Positions 1 through 12,898 are shown, counted from the stretch's first letter. The stretch is 64,000 nucleotides of DNA from Sclerurus mexicanus (GCA_013396755.1 VWZF01003640.1:181011-245010), one strand, 5' to 3'. Program-made: numbers and translations. The notes: generated from the letters alone by a model not told the origin.

Positions 1-2995
1 CCACAGGATGTGTACAAAAGTCTGTTCCCACCAGCTCCCTCTGCCCAGAATTCATACCAACCTCATTGGAGAAGTTCTTCATGTAACATTTTCAGTGCTG
101 GGGACAGAAACTAAAGGACAACCAAAATGGGTATGGCTTCCGCTTTGTATGCAAGTCCTTATTTGAATATCCCGTTTACACAGCAGAGTGCTGTTGCTTA
201 GGGCTTCTCTGACGTAGGAACCATAAACTCTATATCTGCTACGTAGTGTTGCTCAGCGATAGTTTAAACAACCTGGACATCCCACACGTCTTATGTCAGA
301 GATACTACTTTTATCCAAATGCAAACACGTGCCATTTTGCATCATAAGTATGACATTACAGTCAGAGATGTTTCTTTTTACATCTAGGTAACAGCTAGGA
401 CAAATGTTTTACAAAATCAGATATTTTAAAGTTGAGGGTTTCCACTGCATGAATCTACTCCTCATCAGTTCACACTTTTTTGAGCCAAAAGCATCTCCCA
501 CCACTGAACTCCATGTTGCAGTGGGACATGGGTTCTGAACCTGGCTGTAGGGAGGAATGCTCTGGGACATGCTTGGCTTGAGGGGTTTGTGTGTCCTCTA
601 CAACAACAAGCAACAGCTCTACTCCAGGCAATTAATCCAACTCCCCTTAAACAAGAGATTGTGTTCGCTAATATCATCCATCACAATATTTAATGTTTTC
701 TTACATTATCCTTCTATGGAATTTGAAGGCAAGTGTAATTAATCCAAGATGTACATATGTTTATATAGTGTCTGAGCTCTGGCTGGTGCTGACAGGTTTA
801 TGAGAAGTGAATTATTAGTTGTTATAAAAGGATTTATTTTACTTTTTAAGGAGCTAGTCTGGAGGTTTAATCTGATTATTTTTCCCCAGTGCAAGACTAC
901 ACAGACTGTTTTGCTTTTTCTGCTTGCAACTTGGCTGCTCCTGCCAGCAGGACAAGCACTGAAGCTCCATCACAGTTTCACTAAGAGTGCATCAAAGTCA
1001 CATAGTGCTGGGTAGGACAGGCAGAATGAAGGCAAGAGACCTCAGTATTTGGGAGAGCAGACACGTGGCCAATATGAGGATAGCTTTCAAACACTAAGAA
1101 ATTATTAGGAGAAAATGTGATCCTGAAATATATGTATTGATAGGAATACTGTGGGGACCACCTTCTTGAGCTACACAAGTCTTGTCTAACTCCATAGTGG
1201 GTGCTGAACATACCATGAAGCCAGCGCAGAGAAATTGCATTGGTCATGCTGCCTGAATTAAAAACGTTATTATAAAGGAGATCAAATTAAGGCTCCAAGT
1301 GCATTTCCTAATTTATTTTCCACCATTCTTCTAATGTGAATGCTTATTATAGTAATAATTAAAAAAGTTAAGTGTATGATGAGCTCTATGTATGCACAGC
1401 AGGCAGTATTACAATTAACTTGATCGCCAACAAGTTTCTTGCATATTTGTGCCATCAGTTCTGATGCTCACAAAAAAAAATATATAAAGAAACAGGATAA
1501 ACTGTGGCGTAAATCCACTTGAAAATGTGCTTCATGTGACCTTGGATGCTTTTGATTTTGTCCGTTGACCTTCAGAGAAGGATAAACACAGCTCTGCTCT
1601 TTACTTTCCTCTGAAGCCGATTAACTGTGTGTGGACATATAAATATCAGAAGGCCAATACAATGCAGCTCTTCAGAGACTTAACAGTATTTACTGGCAAC
1701 ACATTTTCTCAGATAAATAACCAGATTTATATCCACAGGCACAAATGAAAATTGCCAACAAATGTTAAAAGCTAGTATAAGAGCTGACTAACGCCAAAAG
1801 CGGGCAATTGTCAGGTGGCTGACTGTTGTGAAAGAGGGTGGGAAAGAAAAATAATTTGGAATCAGAATCCTTGGAATCAGACTTTCCCTTTCCTCCTCTG
1901 ACCCTACTTGCCAGGGCTTTCTATTGGTATTTTGGTTTTCTGTTTTTACAGCATTTTTTATGTTTCATTTTTACCTCTTCACCACCAGCAATGTCTTCAG
2001 CACCCAACTGGCAAAGCAAAGATCTCATCAGAAATCTCAACTATGTGGGAGAATAACTAAATAGAGTTTTCTTGTTGATCAGAATCTTTTCCCTGTATTA
2101 GTTCTGTTAGAAGTTAAAGAATGTACATTGAGCAGTGAAATGTGCTCTTGTATTGTTTGAGACCATCAGACAGATGATATGGTAGGAGTGGTAGAAGAAA
2201 AATCTGTATCAATTACCCTTTGAAAAAGGGGACACAGCAACTGTTGTTCTTGCTGTAGAAAAGAACAAAAATGAAGAGAAATGGCTTTATACAAAATATT
2301 TGCATAAATATTTGCATAAATAAATATTTTGAGGTGTGGCAAATCTACCAGCTGTGCTTTTTTAAAATTTGTTCGTTTTGTGTGGATATGAGATGTAATC
2401 TCACTGCACATAAAAATATAGGAGCTGTATTACAGAGATTTCCAGCTGGCCCCCCTCACTGAGAATAAAGTAAAAGCACTGGATGGGGTGTTCTGGCATC
2501 CACTGCTGTGCCCTCCATGCAGAGCCATGAACAGGATATCTTTGTATGGGAGTGTGGTGAGAACCATCTGGATAAGTGAGGGGACTGGCACACGAGGAAA
2601 CAAAACCAAAACACAGTACACTGCCTCAGCCAATTCTGGGCTTCTAAGCAAAATTTTGTATTTTGAGTGTGAGTTGATTTTTGCTCTTTTATTGTTGAAA
2701 CAAAAGGAGAATTAAATAAAAATATTTACACTGACAACATGCAGTGGCGTCACTAAGCCAACATCCGTATTCCCCTTGACTCATGTTTGCACAGGACTAT
2801 TTTCTCTCAAGAAGGTTTCCAGCAACATCAAACCTTAAGGGCTGATGGCTCCACGCCACACAGCCCATCACCTTCCCCAGGCATCTGCCAAATGCACAGA
2901 TAACAGGTTTTGTGCAATGAACACAAGCAAAAATCTGAATAAAGTGCATCTAACAACATACAAATGGGTACCTCCGAAGTTCACACATATAAACA
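1..2995. other. Upstream intergenic sequence, no gene recognised
   Basis: AT-rich sequence with no reading frame I can connect to a known protein. The open stretches are 60-90 codons, overlap on both strands and look like chance. I found no splice-flanked conserved segment. In human the gene upstream of PRKAR2A is SLC25A20, but no exon of it was recognised here. A small tandem duplication at 2296-2319 is listed separately. Confidence 0.6.
2296..2319. repeat. 12-bp tandem duplication holding two octamer-like motifs
   Basis: The unit ATATTTGCATAA occurs twice in direct tandem. Each copy contains ATTTGCAT (2298-2305 and 2310-2317), the reverse complement of the POU/octamer motif ATGCAAAT. In AT-rich DNA this can arise by chance, so regulatory meaning is only a possibility. 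Confidence 0.5.
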
Positions 2996-2999
2996 ATCA

Positions 3000-3168
3000 T
3001 GAGAGGGTGGTGAGGCCCTGGCAGAGAGAAGCTGCGGATGCCCCATCCCTGGAAGTATTCAAGGCCAGGTTGGACAGGGCTTGGAGCAACCTGGTCTAGT
3101 GGGAAGTGTCCCTGCCCGTGGAACTACATGATCTTTAGGGTTCTTTCCAAATCATTCTATTATTCTGT
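3000..3168 (+). mobile_element. CR1 LINE fragment, 3' end, 5'-truncated
   Basis: The sequence matches the familiar 3' part of bird CR1 elements. It reads through a segment encoding a SLEVFKARLDRA-like peptide, then 'gagcaacctggtctagtggg', then 'atgatctttagggttctttcc', and ends in an ATTCTATTATTCTGTG tail. CR1 copies usually lack their 5' part and have short terminal repeats rather than poly(A), as here. Orientation is the same as PRKAR2A. The subfamily was not determined. Confidence 0.85.
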
Positions 3169-3444
3169 GTTTAATTTTTCTGAAATTCTTCATCTTTAAT
3201 GCTTTATTATTAAGCAGATCAGAACTATTGCCACAACTTCACAAACAATGTCATTATGGCTCTACTCAGCATTTACCAAAAGGTGTGAAGACCCACATGC
3301 TGCTTCTCTTGCACTCGTTTTAAGAGTTGTACTTCAATGACTTAATTCTGACAAGAAACCAGAGGGGTTGGAGGTCCTAAATCTAACTGCAGCCAAGAAT
3401 TAGATGGAGATTTAGATTAGATCCAATCAAGGTCAAAGAAAATC

Positions 3445-3980
3445 TCCTAATTCTGCACCTGGGGGAGCTTTGAAACACCCTGACAGGCACTGTGAGGAAA
3501 GGGAACCTCTGTCCTTGCACTGGTGAGGCCATACCTGGAGTCCTGTGTCCAGCTCTGGGCCTCTCCCTGCAGGAAGGACGTCGAGGGGCTGCAGGGCTGG
3601 GAAGGGTCTGGAGCACAGGTGCCGTGAGGAGCAGCTGAGGGAGCTGGGGGTGTTTATCCTGGAGAAAAGCAGGCTCAGAGGGCACCTCATGGCCCTCTGC
3701 CACCACCCGAGAGGAGGGTGCAGCCAGCGGGGCCTCTTCGCCCAGGGCAGCAGGATGAGAGCACGCAGCCTCAGGCTGTGCCAGAGGATGCTTAGGCTGT
3801 ACTTTAGGAAGAAATCCTTCGCAGGAAAGGTGTTTGGACATTGGAATGGGCTGCCCGGGGAGGCGGCGGAGGGGCTTAAGGAAAGCCGCCTGTGGCACTG
3901 AGTGCCACGGTCTGGCTGACACAGGGCTGTTCGAGGTTGGGCTCGAAGATCTCAGAGCTCTTTTCCAACCTCACTGATGA
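3445..3980 (+). mobile_element. CR1 LINE fragment next to the CpG-rich promoter block
   Basis: This is a diverged, 5'-truncated CR1. It contains the landmarks 'actggtgaggccatacctgg', 'cctgtgtccagctctgggcc', 'gagggagctgggggtgttta', 'cattggaatgggctgccc' and the terminal 'ctcttttccaacctcactga'. Conceptual translation gives pieces typical of the CR1 C-terminal coding region, such as LRELGVFILEKSRLRGHL and HWNGLPGE. Frame breaks and an apparent internal deletion near 3470-3515 show that it is dead. It ends roughly 50 bases before the CpG-rich block, so it lies directly upstream of the presumed PRKAR2A promoter. Confidence 0.85.
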
Positions 3981-4029
3981 GAAGGAATGGGCGTGTGGTG
4001 TCACCGATGCGAAAAAAAGGCAAAAAAAA

Positions 4030-4590
4030 AAAGGCAGCAGCGACGGCCCGGTCGGGGCTGCCCGGGCTGCCCCGGATCCCTCCCCTCCTCGGCCCCGGGG
4101 CTCCTCGGCCGCAGGGCCCCGCACAGGCCGGGCCGGGCTTNNNNNNNNNNNNNNNNNNNNNNNNNNNNNNNNNNNNNNNNNNNNNNNNNNNNNNNNNNNN
4201 NNNNNNNNNNNNNNNNNNNNNNNNNNNNNNNNNNNNNNNNNNNNNNNNNNNNNNNNNNNNNNNNNNNNNNNNNNNNNNNNNNNNNNNNNNNNNNNNNNNN
4301 NNNNNNNNNNNNNNNNNNNNNNNNNNNNNNNNNNNNNNNNNNNNNNNNNNNNNNNNNNNNNNNNNNNNNNNNNNNNNNNNNNNNNNNNNNNNNNNNNNNN
4401 NNNNNNNNNNNNNNNNNNNNNNNNNNNNNNNNNNNNNNNNNNNNNNNNNNNNNNNNNNNNNNNNNNNNNNNNNNNNNNNNNNNNNNNNNNNNNNNNNNNN
4501 NNNNNNNNNNNNNNNNNNNNNNNNNCCGGGGGTCGGGGGGCAGCCCCGGGGTCCGAGCGGGGACGGCCGGACAGCGAGCGCGCTGCCAAA
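4030..4590 (+). promoter_or_regulatory. CpG-rich block, probable PRKAR2A promoter and exon 1 site
   Basis: The base composition changes abruptly. Both flanks of the gap (4030-4140 and 4526-4590) are strongly GC-rich with many CpGs and GGGCC/CCCGG runs, while the surroundings are AT-rich. It is the only such block upstream of exon 2. Vertebrate PRKAR2A starts in a CpG island and its first exon encodes the dimerisation/docking domain. No TATA box or transcription start can be placed, because the centre is unsequenced. That this is the promoter is inference from composition and position. Confidence 0.65.
4141..4525. other. Assembly gap (385 N), probably covering exon 1
   Basis: An uninterrupted run of N lies inside GC-rich sequence. 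The visible gene lacks about 88 N-terminal residues, judged by matching the RRVS serine to position 99 of the human protein. That needs about 264 coding bases, which would fit in the gap if its size is correct. GC-rich first exons are often lost from bird assemblies. No start codon or dimerisation/docking coding sequence is visible on either side. Confidence 0.9.
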
Positions 4591-7500
4591 CATGTGATAG
4601 GGAAGATCATGTGTTATTGTGCAACCTCTTCTGTACTTATCTTTGCGTTTCTGTCTTTAAATCGAGTCTTTAAATCTTAAAAGGAGCGTGGGGTGGGTTT
4701 TGTTTTGTTTGTTATTTTTCCACTGAAGCTGGGGGTGTTCATCGCCGCTGTTGTGCTTTTGAAGTGGTTATTATAAAGCATTGAAATAACTTTCGCTGTT
4801 TCGCAGCGTATTAAAATTCAGAGCCACCTGTACGTCCCTGTTGGTGCTTGTGTCACTACTTAACCTGAGCTGAATGAAACGCGACTTGTGGTACTTCCAT
4901 TTCCATTCTGTCGGAACGTACTCTGCCTGTGTTGTGCTGTGCAGAGTGTTTGTAATTCGGGCTGTAATTGAGCTTCGGTGAAAACAGTTACTTAAAATGT
5001 TTGTGAATGGTGGCACTTGGCACACCCAGAATTTTGGACCTGAACTCACCGAATCCCCTCTGGTTATTAGAAAGTAGCTTAATGGGAAGGGAAAGGTGAG
5101 AAAAGGCGTGCTTTTCGTAAACTTTCAGTGCCGTCGTTTGCAGGTCTTGTGCCCTTGACCTATAAGGGGAGTAAAGGTTTCTGACTTTTATTGATAGAGG
5201 ATCCTCTTTTAGACCAATTACTGGATGTCACCTTGTGAGTGAAGTGTGCTCTTAATGTCTGTTCTCTGATTAACTGTTTTAGAGAAACAGGAAGAAATGA
5301 AGCTATAGAACAATTGCTTTTATTAAGGAGGCATTGAGACACCGGCTATTTTAGCAGCCCTTTTAGGCTGGTTACTTTACAAAGTGAAACGTATCTTCAG
5401 TTCTTGAAAACAGGCAACTTAAACAGGACATGGAATATGTGAGAGGACAAGAGTGAAACGCACAGTCAGAACGAATTAAAAAGCAGTTTGCAATTCCTGT
5501 CTGTATTTCAATATTTATTTTTTCTAATGAGAAAGAAGTTCTGTTTAGGTCATGAAGAAGAAAAGATGAAAAGTGAAGTGTAAAGAGTTGCTGTTAGCGA
5601 CTGAATTGAAGTTAAGGGGATGTTCATGTATGACCACAGATTTATGGAAATTACAAGTGATTTTTTTTTATCCAGCAACCAAGTCAGCAATGTCTTCAAA
5701 CATCTTTAAATATACAGTTACAGTTTCTTGTAGAATGCATTATTTTAAAATTAAGCTCCAGATTTGAAAAATTGCAGTAAATAGTTGGATGTAATTTTTC
5801 AAAATGTGCAGTATCTTTGTATGTAACATTTTCCTTTCAAAAAAAGGGAATTCAAACACAAAAGATCCCCCAAAAACCCAACAACAAACCCACTGAAGTA
5901 AAACCCCATTCCACCAGAACTGTTAATGTCTTTGAGTGCACCTTTGCTATTTTGTGACCAGTTTACCTACTAAATGTAAAATTTTCCTGGTGAATGTTGC
6001 AGCTGTGGCTGGAAGGATCTTTTGCAGTTAAATGTTTTCAGATAAAAATCTAAACATTTGATGGTGGCAAACAGCTTTTAAAGTGCAGCTTTACATTGTG
6101 AGGCTGTCTAGAACAGAAGGGTGGTTCGTTTGCTTCAAGTTTCTGCTTATCATCTTTCTATCTTAGTCAGAGAGAAAATTAAATTAAGAAGGCAGGGGAC
6201 TGTCACTTGTAGTCAGAGCCCTTTAGGCAAGTGGCTCTGTCTGTAATGCTGTCTTGCTTATCTGAAAACCCATGCTGTTCCCTCCTTGTTGTTCCCAAGA
6301 CCTGGGGCAGGAGCAGTGCCATGTTCTCTTTAGCAGCAGATGAGGATTGATCTGTAGGGTCAGGGAAATGATTCTTCCTTGCATTGTTTAACAGTGTGGG
6401 TGACTTAGGTTTCTGTTGTAGCTTTTGTCATGTAAGGCTCTTTAAATGAGGAAATGTTAAGTCAGAGGTTCTGGTTTCTCTGTTGACCATTATAGATAGG
6501 AGCTGTGCCTTGCTGTGGAAGACCAGATCCTGTAGCTTACACACTGCTGAGTGTTTAAAGGACACTTGGGGGATAGAGAAAACATACATAGAAAGAGACT
6601 CAGACAATCTCACTGAACAGACCTGAGTCCTGTTTGTTAAGATTGCAGTTTTTCATCTTGGACTACTTAGGACAGACTTCAGTTAATTTCACTGTGTTTT
6701 CCTAGGTTAATGTTTTCTTACCTTTGAGTTGGTGAGACAGGTCAAATGGATGTTTTAAACCTGTTTCCATGGCTGTTTTTAAATATGAAGATGATATTGA
6801 GCATTTGTTTTTGTAAGTTATTATGCTAAAGAAATTTGAAGCTAATTTAAATGTATACCCTTACTGTATATGTGCAGAGTAGGAAAGATGTCTGCACAAG
6901 TAGTGTGCCTGTCTTCATGTGTCTCCTTCTGGCACAGTATTAAATCTGAGTATGTCACTCGGCTGCATCTGCATGCTAAGAGTGAGAGAACATTTTAGAT
7001 AAGTTATGTGGAGTTTTTCTGTATGCTTTGAGTGCATATGGTAGTAGAAGCAAGAATAACTCAAATTTAGAAGGAGCTCTTGGCCTTCGGTGTAAACTGT
7101 GTGGCAAATGTCTTCACGTACTCAGAGTGACACCAGTGGTTCCTTTGCTGCCATAATGGCACTGCATCCATGTGGTAAAGGTCACTGAAACTAAGTAGAC
7201 TACAAAAAAGACTTATATTTTCTTGTCATGCTTAAGAAATGATTTCCAGGTTTGTATTTATTCTTGACTCCCCCAGAGTTTCATCCTTCATTTTAATTAT
7301 TTTTGTGTATATGAACAAAGAACATCAGGATGCGGCTGTTTAGCAGAGTAGGTTGTAAGGAATGTGTGGAAATAAATTTATGATAGTCTTGAAGGAATCT
7401 CCAGAGACATTTATCCACTGGGCTGTGACAGAGAATTTTTACATGTGAATCTTTCCTCAGAGCCTTTATTTGGTTGGTATAAGTGCAAAATTGACAAGTT

Positions 7501-8770
7501 GATAGAGTTGGGAAAGGTGCAAAGTGACAGCTTCAAAAATCAGGCTGAGGATGTAACCAAGGGTGGATATGTATTCTGAAAGTGTGTCCTTGACCATGAC
7601 ACTGTACTTTTAACAAGGAGGCTCTGAATGGATGTGTTAAGACTGTAAAATTAAAGGCACAGAAATGGTCTGTTCACTGTTTGAGTCGTGGCTTTGGGAA
7701 GCCTTTTGTTGAGGAGCACACCTGAGGGAAGGAAGGAAGGCAGGGAGCTCTCCTTCCCTGTCTGTTGAGGCCATTGCACAAAGGTGCAAAGTGCTGCACC
7801 ATTAACTTTCTGTTTTGTCTCCTTGTTTGTAATAGTAAAACCACCTGTGTTTGTTCTTGGAGGTATTAAACATAACAGTGAAACTAATATATATTTTAGT
7901 ATTTTATTTGAGCAACTCAGCTGTCTTAACTAATTACAAGTATTTTAGTGCAAATCAAATTTTTCCTTTCCCGGATTTCACCTTGATGTTTAAAGAGAGA
8001 TTATGTGCTTTTCAGATGCTCCCTGAGCAAAAGAGAACCCTTCTTGATGTTTTGCTTTTGACATAATCCTCTTCAGTATGCTCTGTTTTTGTGAAGGGAA
8101 ATGGTGCATATGGATCTGGATGGACAGGTGAAAAGATCCTTTAGTTCTGCACTGAGCTTCTCAGTTAAAATTCAAAGATTTGCTAAATGTCATCTTTAAC
8201 CATCAATAGGATATCTGAGCAGAAGGCAGTAGGGAAATGCTCTTTTGCATTGTTAGATCTTGGATGTGATATAGAATAAGAGTTCAGGTTACCTTAGAAA
8301 TATTTATCTTTTTCATTTTTAAGAGAAGACTTAAATTAAGTCTGTTTCAGATTGCTTATCTTATTCTTGAGCATCATTTGCTTATGCTTTTTTATTTCAT
8401 ACTGGGCTGATACATCCTGTGGAATTCTTCAGAAATTACTATTTTACATCAATCACAAAGCATTTATGTTCTGCCTGCATCATTTCACAGGTCAGGCATA
8501 TTCTTTGCTGTTTTCATGAAATAGTTAAACTTATTGAATGGTTCAAATTGGGTGATGTTAAGACTTGTGCAGTATAGCTTAAGGAGAATAGTGGTCCTGA
8601 AGAATATTGTTCAGGTTTTCAGAGGTAATTCAGATTCATGGAGTATTGCACGTGTTGCTGTGAGATATGAGAGTACTTTTACCTTTTTAGTAGTGCTTTC
8701 ACCTACCTACTTCCTCCATAACTGTTAATGTACTGGAAATAAAGCACAGTAGCTCTTTCCTCACTCTGTT

Positions 8771-8835
8771 TAGGTTTTTTTGGTTGGTTGGTTTGGTTTT
8801 TTGTGTTTTGGTTTTGTCTTTTTTTTTTTGCCATA
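8771..8835. repeat. T/G-rich low-complexity tract
   Basis: A run of TTTGG/TTGG/TTTTG units ends in about eleven T residues. It explains the low-complexity Lys/Thr/Gln-rich open frame on the minus strand, which should not be taken as a gene. Confidence 0.8.
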
Positions 8836-9074
8836 ACATTAAAAAAGCATCTCTGTGCAGAACATATTTTTTTTTAAAACAGAATAATTGCATTGTATGA
8901 TGCAAATTCAGTCCAAAGAGCAGCTACTCTATTTAAAATTTGAGAGCACTCTCATAATCTGATAGTTACTAGTTCTACATCTTTTTTTTTTAATAGTGTT
9001 TATAACAACGGTGTTCTGTGCTCTTTTTAAGTAGTCTCTAGATTTTAGGGAGATGGAGGAAAAAACCTATAGGT

Positions 9075-9160
9075 CAGTCTTGGGCTTGGCAGTGCTGGGT
9101 TAATGGTTGTACTCAGTGATCTTGAAGGTCTTTTCCAACCTAGACAATTCTATGATCTGA
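9075..9160 (+). mobile_element. CR1 LINE 3' terminal fragment
   Basis: About 85 bases match the end of a CR1 copy: 'gggcttggcagtgctggg', then 'gatcttgaaggtcttttcc', 'aacctagacaattctatga'. It appears to belong to the same subgroup as the fragments ending at 3980 and 13784. It is severely 5'-truncated and non-coding. Confidence 0.85.
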
Positions 9161-12100
9161 CTGTATTAAACCTTTGAATTTTGTATACAGAGAGAGAAAT
9201 ACACATGGTGGCTCTGTATTATGTTTTTAAAGGTTGTATGTCTAAGCAAGCCTAGAGACCTGAAGGTATGGAAGAAGCTTTAGAGTTTTACTTATTCTTT
9301 GATCTCCATCGATGAAATCAGTTATAATGTGAAGTATCTTGAATCTGTTTAACATAAAAATGCCAAGGAAGACTGCTGTTGTGCAGCTGCTGTACTTGCA
9401 CACATCTTTGCTTTTGCAGAGGCAGTTCTCCCTGACTTAAATCTGAAGGATTAAGTAGAGTAGCTGCTGTTAGTACTAATGGAACTTCACTCCCTATATT
9501 TATCTTGTTCTCACAGGGGAATTTTGAAGATAAACTAAGTATTAAGGAAGACTGATTTCACTTCTCTTTAGTTACTTGGACAAAACATGTAAAGCTTTTT
9601 TCCTTTTCTGGAGGCCTTTTTGCTTCTGTATTTGTTTATCACAATAGAACTGCTTTTCAGCATTTGTTTTTAAGGTTGTAATTACTCTATTCCAAGGTGA
9701 GATTAGGAATTTTTTTAACTAAGTGATGTAGGTTTACGAAAGCCAGCAATCGTAGCTCAATGGGGCTTGAAGGGATGTTTTATAAGTAATCTCCAGTACA
9801 AATGAATATTTAATTAAAATACATGTGTAATGCGTTGTTCTTACCTAGGATAGTAAAAGAACTGAAAGCATGAAGTGAAGGAATGGAAGCTGCTGACTGG
9901 CTGAGAAACAGAATTTTAGATTGAGTTGACTGAAATTCAGATCTCACTGGGTATTGCTAAATGTATATTGGCTTACATCAGGAAGGAGCAACTTCTATGT
10001 TAATTATAAAAGCTACATTTCTTGCAATTTTGACATAGTACACCTGGTGCTGATGTCAGGACATTACCAATAACTCTGCTGTTGTTCCCATAGCATCTGT
10101 TAGACAGCCCTTACAATCTCTCAAAAAGATATCATCTTATTCCAGTTTTCACTTAGTGGCTTGACATAATTGTTCTGCCTTAAGTGATCAGTGTTTCCTA
10201 AAATGGGAGGAAGCAAGCAGTATCTTTTTTGTTTTAAATTTCCCTTGAATTCATATTTGTAGTCTGTTGCATACTGGTAACTTTTCACTTAACTGTTAAG
10301 CTTGTTACTTCCTGAAAGCTTTTTATACTTGCTGTATAGATAAATAAAATTCTAGACTCAGTTTCTGCTCTTTTAGTATCCTGCTATTACTTTGGGCAAA
10401 TAGAAACTTTATTACTCTTATGTATTAGCCTCTAAAAAGAGTGTAACTAACTATGAAGGAAGTGGATAACTCGCCTTTGTAAATAATTGCTGAATTCTTC
10501 AAAGCTTCCGTGTTCAAAAGCTTATTGTAAGAAAAATTGTATAAAACTTCTAAAATTGGATTCTTCTAGCTGGTTCTAAAATTAAGCTAAAAAATATTCT
10601 ATTGCAGTACCAGATATTGTACTAAACACAAGCTTCTATTTAGCTTAGCTATTTTTTGTTCACTTAATAAACTAATATTAGACTGCTGAGACAATTGTGT
10701 CAGTGTTGCAGAGTGCCATCTTCCCTTTGTGCTAATACTGAAGTTTAGTTGTACCCTCTTACCTAAAATAGAACAATGGAGATCTCGGGGAAGAGGAGGA
10801 GACAGCAGAGAACGAGCTCTCTTCAAGCTATTCACCAGTCACTCATTAAAGAGCGTTAATGTCTAACAAAGAGCAGTTGCTCATTATTCAAATGAAGACT
10901 GGAAGTGTAGCCAAGATGAGCTATGAATGTTTCCCACTGGCTTTAGTAACGTTTTCAGCTTCATGAATGATCATTCATACTTTTTTGTGAAAGAAGAGGG
11001 AGACAATAACAAATATAATTTGTAAACATATTGGTTCCTCTTTTAGAGGAATGTTATTCTTGCCTCTTTAATGGTCCTTTAGACTCCTTTAGTTGTGCTT
11101 CTTTGTGTTCCATGCCTGGCTTTGCATCAGCACTTCCCTGGTACATAACAATTGTTTGGTGGTTTTTGATACATCAAGATTCTTTGATTCATGTAGGTTT
11201 AATTGTTTTCCTGTGGTACTGTCAGTTCCCCAGTTAATGGTGTGTACTCTTCTGCATTCTGCAGTTTTCATGCCTTTATTCATCACTGTAATATAAACAG
11301 ACAAAGTAAATAATCACAGGAATATTGGTTAGAAAATTGACTGCTGGGGAATTTGGGAAATCTGACGGTGGACAAAACACTGATGTATAAAAGACTCTGG
11401 CAGCAAGATACTGATTCTACTAAGGGTTAATGCAAAAGGATCTTTTTAAAAGTACGGATCTGAAAGAGGGACCCTTGGATGGAAACTCCGGAAACCTATT
11501 ATGCAGAACCAGCAGCTGTTTTGTGGTCATTGGTGTTTTGTCTGTGAGGTTGTGAGAATTGTGATGATAATGGACTGTGTTCTCTGTGTGCTTTACGGGG
11601 AAGGATACTTAGAAGAGAGAAGAGATTAAGATGAAAGCAGCCTCTTTTACAGTTATGAAGCTGCTAAGATTTGGCCACTGTTTCATAAATATGCCATAAG
11701 TTGTGTATAATAAAGGCCAGCATTATATCAGTAGCAATTTTGCTGGTAGCCCTTTCCATACTGGGGCATTTCTTTTCTATATAGAAATTGGAAATGGTGA
11801 GTAGTGGCAGTTCTCTGTGCACAGACTTGAAAATTCCCTTTAGGAAGAATTTCTTCAAGGCATGTGGGAGAGACTGCAGGTATTCCTTTTGTAGGATTGC
11901 TTTTATCATCATTTGAAAACAACAACAAACTTGGGGCTTATTTTTAAAAAAATGTCAAGCCACTCTCTGTTCTCTCCTTTTTACTTCCTGGTGGCTTGGA
12001 AAACAGCTTTGCTTCTGTTTGGAAATGGTCTCTAGCCTGCAGGGACTGGCATGATGTCAGGTTTTGATGTGAGGTCATCTTACAGAAGTCTGGAACCCTG

Positions 12101-12850
12101 CGCTCCTTTTTGAGTGTTTGTGGAGTCCAGAGCAAGATGGTCCATGACCAGGGGCTTTACAAGCAGAACTGAGCAAATTGCCACAAAATCTCTCTCTAAA
12201 CTGTTGTGTGAAGAAGGAATAGGATTGCAAGTTGGAGAGGAAGTGCATGTTCTTCCATCCTTAACTATTCTGTCCTTCTGTGGATCTGGATGGTCCACAG
12301 GGAAGGAATGCAAAGCTTAAAGTCCTGCTGCTCTTGTTGCAGAACATTCTAAAAATGTGTGGAGTTTGTATGGGGAGCAACATACGGGTTTTGGATGAGG
12401 ATTGAGAAACTGCTCTGTAGTTTTCCTGTGTATTTTTGAATCAAGTGTAGTGCCAAGTTCCTCATTCTTGGTGATTGTATATTGACAGACTACTATAAAG
12501 CAGGATGTCACAATGGCCCTTCATTTCCATTTTGGTTCTTCCTCCCTTGGGACAGCATATTGTTTTCTGCTTCCTATTAAGAAAGCTGTTTTCCAAAGAA
12601 GAAATTTTAAAAAAGAAAAACACAAATATTTGTGTTATTTTTTTTTTCTGTTGAGGCTCCAGTAAACACTTATTACTGTGGCAACACTTGTGCTAATCTT
12701 GATCATTCAGGAAGAGTTGCTTCCTGAAGCACATGCTGCAGTGCAAGGGGCTGGTCATTCTCGGGTTGTCATGGGTGTGGGGGGAACCTCTTGAAGAAAG
12801 ATATCCCTTGGACAGCCCTGGAATGAAACTTCAGGGATGGTTACCTCTTC

Positions 12851-12898
12851 CCCCCCCCCCCCCCCNGAGGTGAGTTGCACCCCCCCCCCCCCCCCCCC
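12851..12898. repeat. Paired poly-C tracts with one ambiguous base
   Basis: A run of 15 C (12851-12865) is followed by a single N (12866), the short segment GAGGTGAGTTGCA, then 19 C (12880-12898). The lone N and the exact homopolymers suggest uncertain sequencing or a gap closed through a difficult C-rich repeat. True length and content may differ. The complementary strand is G-rich and could form quadruplex structure. Confidence 0.9.

Noticed and set aside
3545..3901. 118-codon plus-strand open frame
   Set aside because: It is the decayed C-terminal coding part of a CR1 element, not a host gene.
3876..4680. Long open frames across the gap on both strands
   Set aside because: Most of their length is N translated as X. 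The flanking residues are GC-rich composition artefacts and do not resemble the PKA docking domain.
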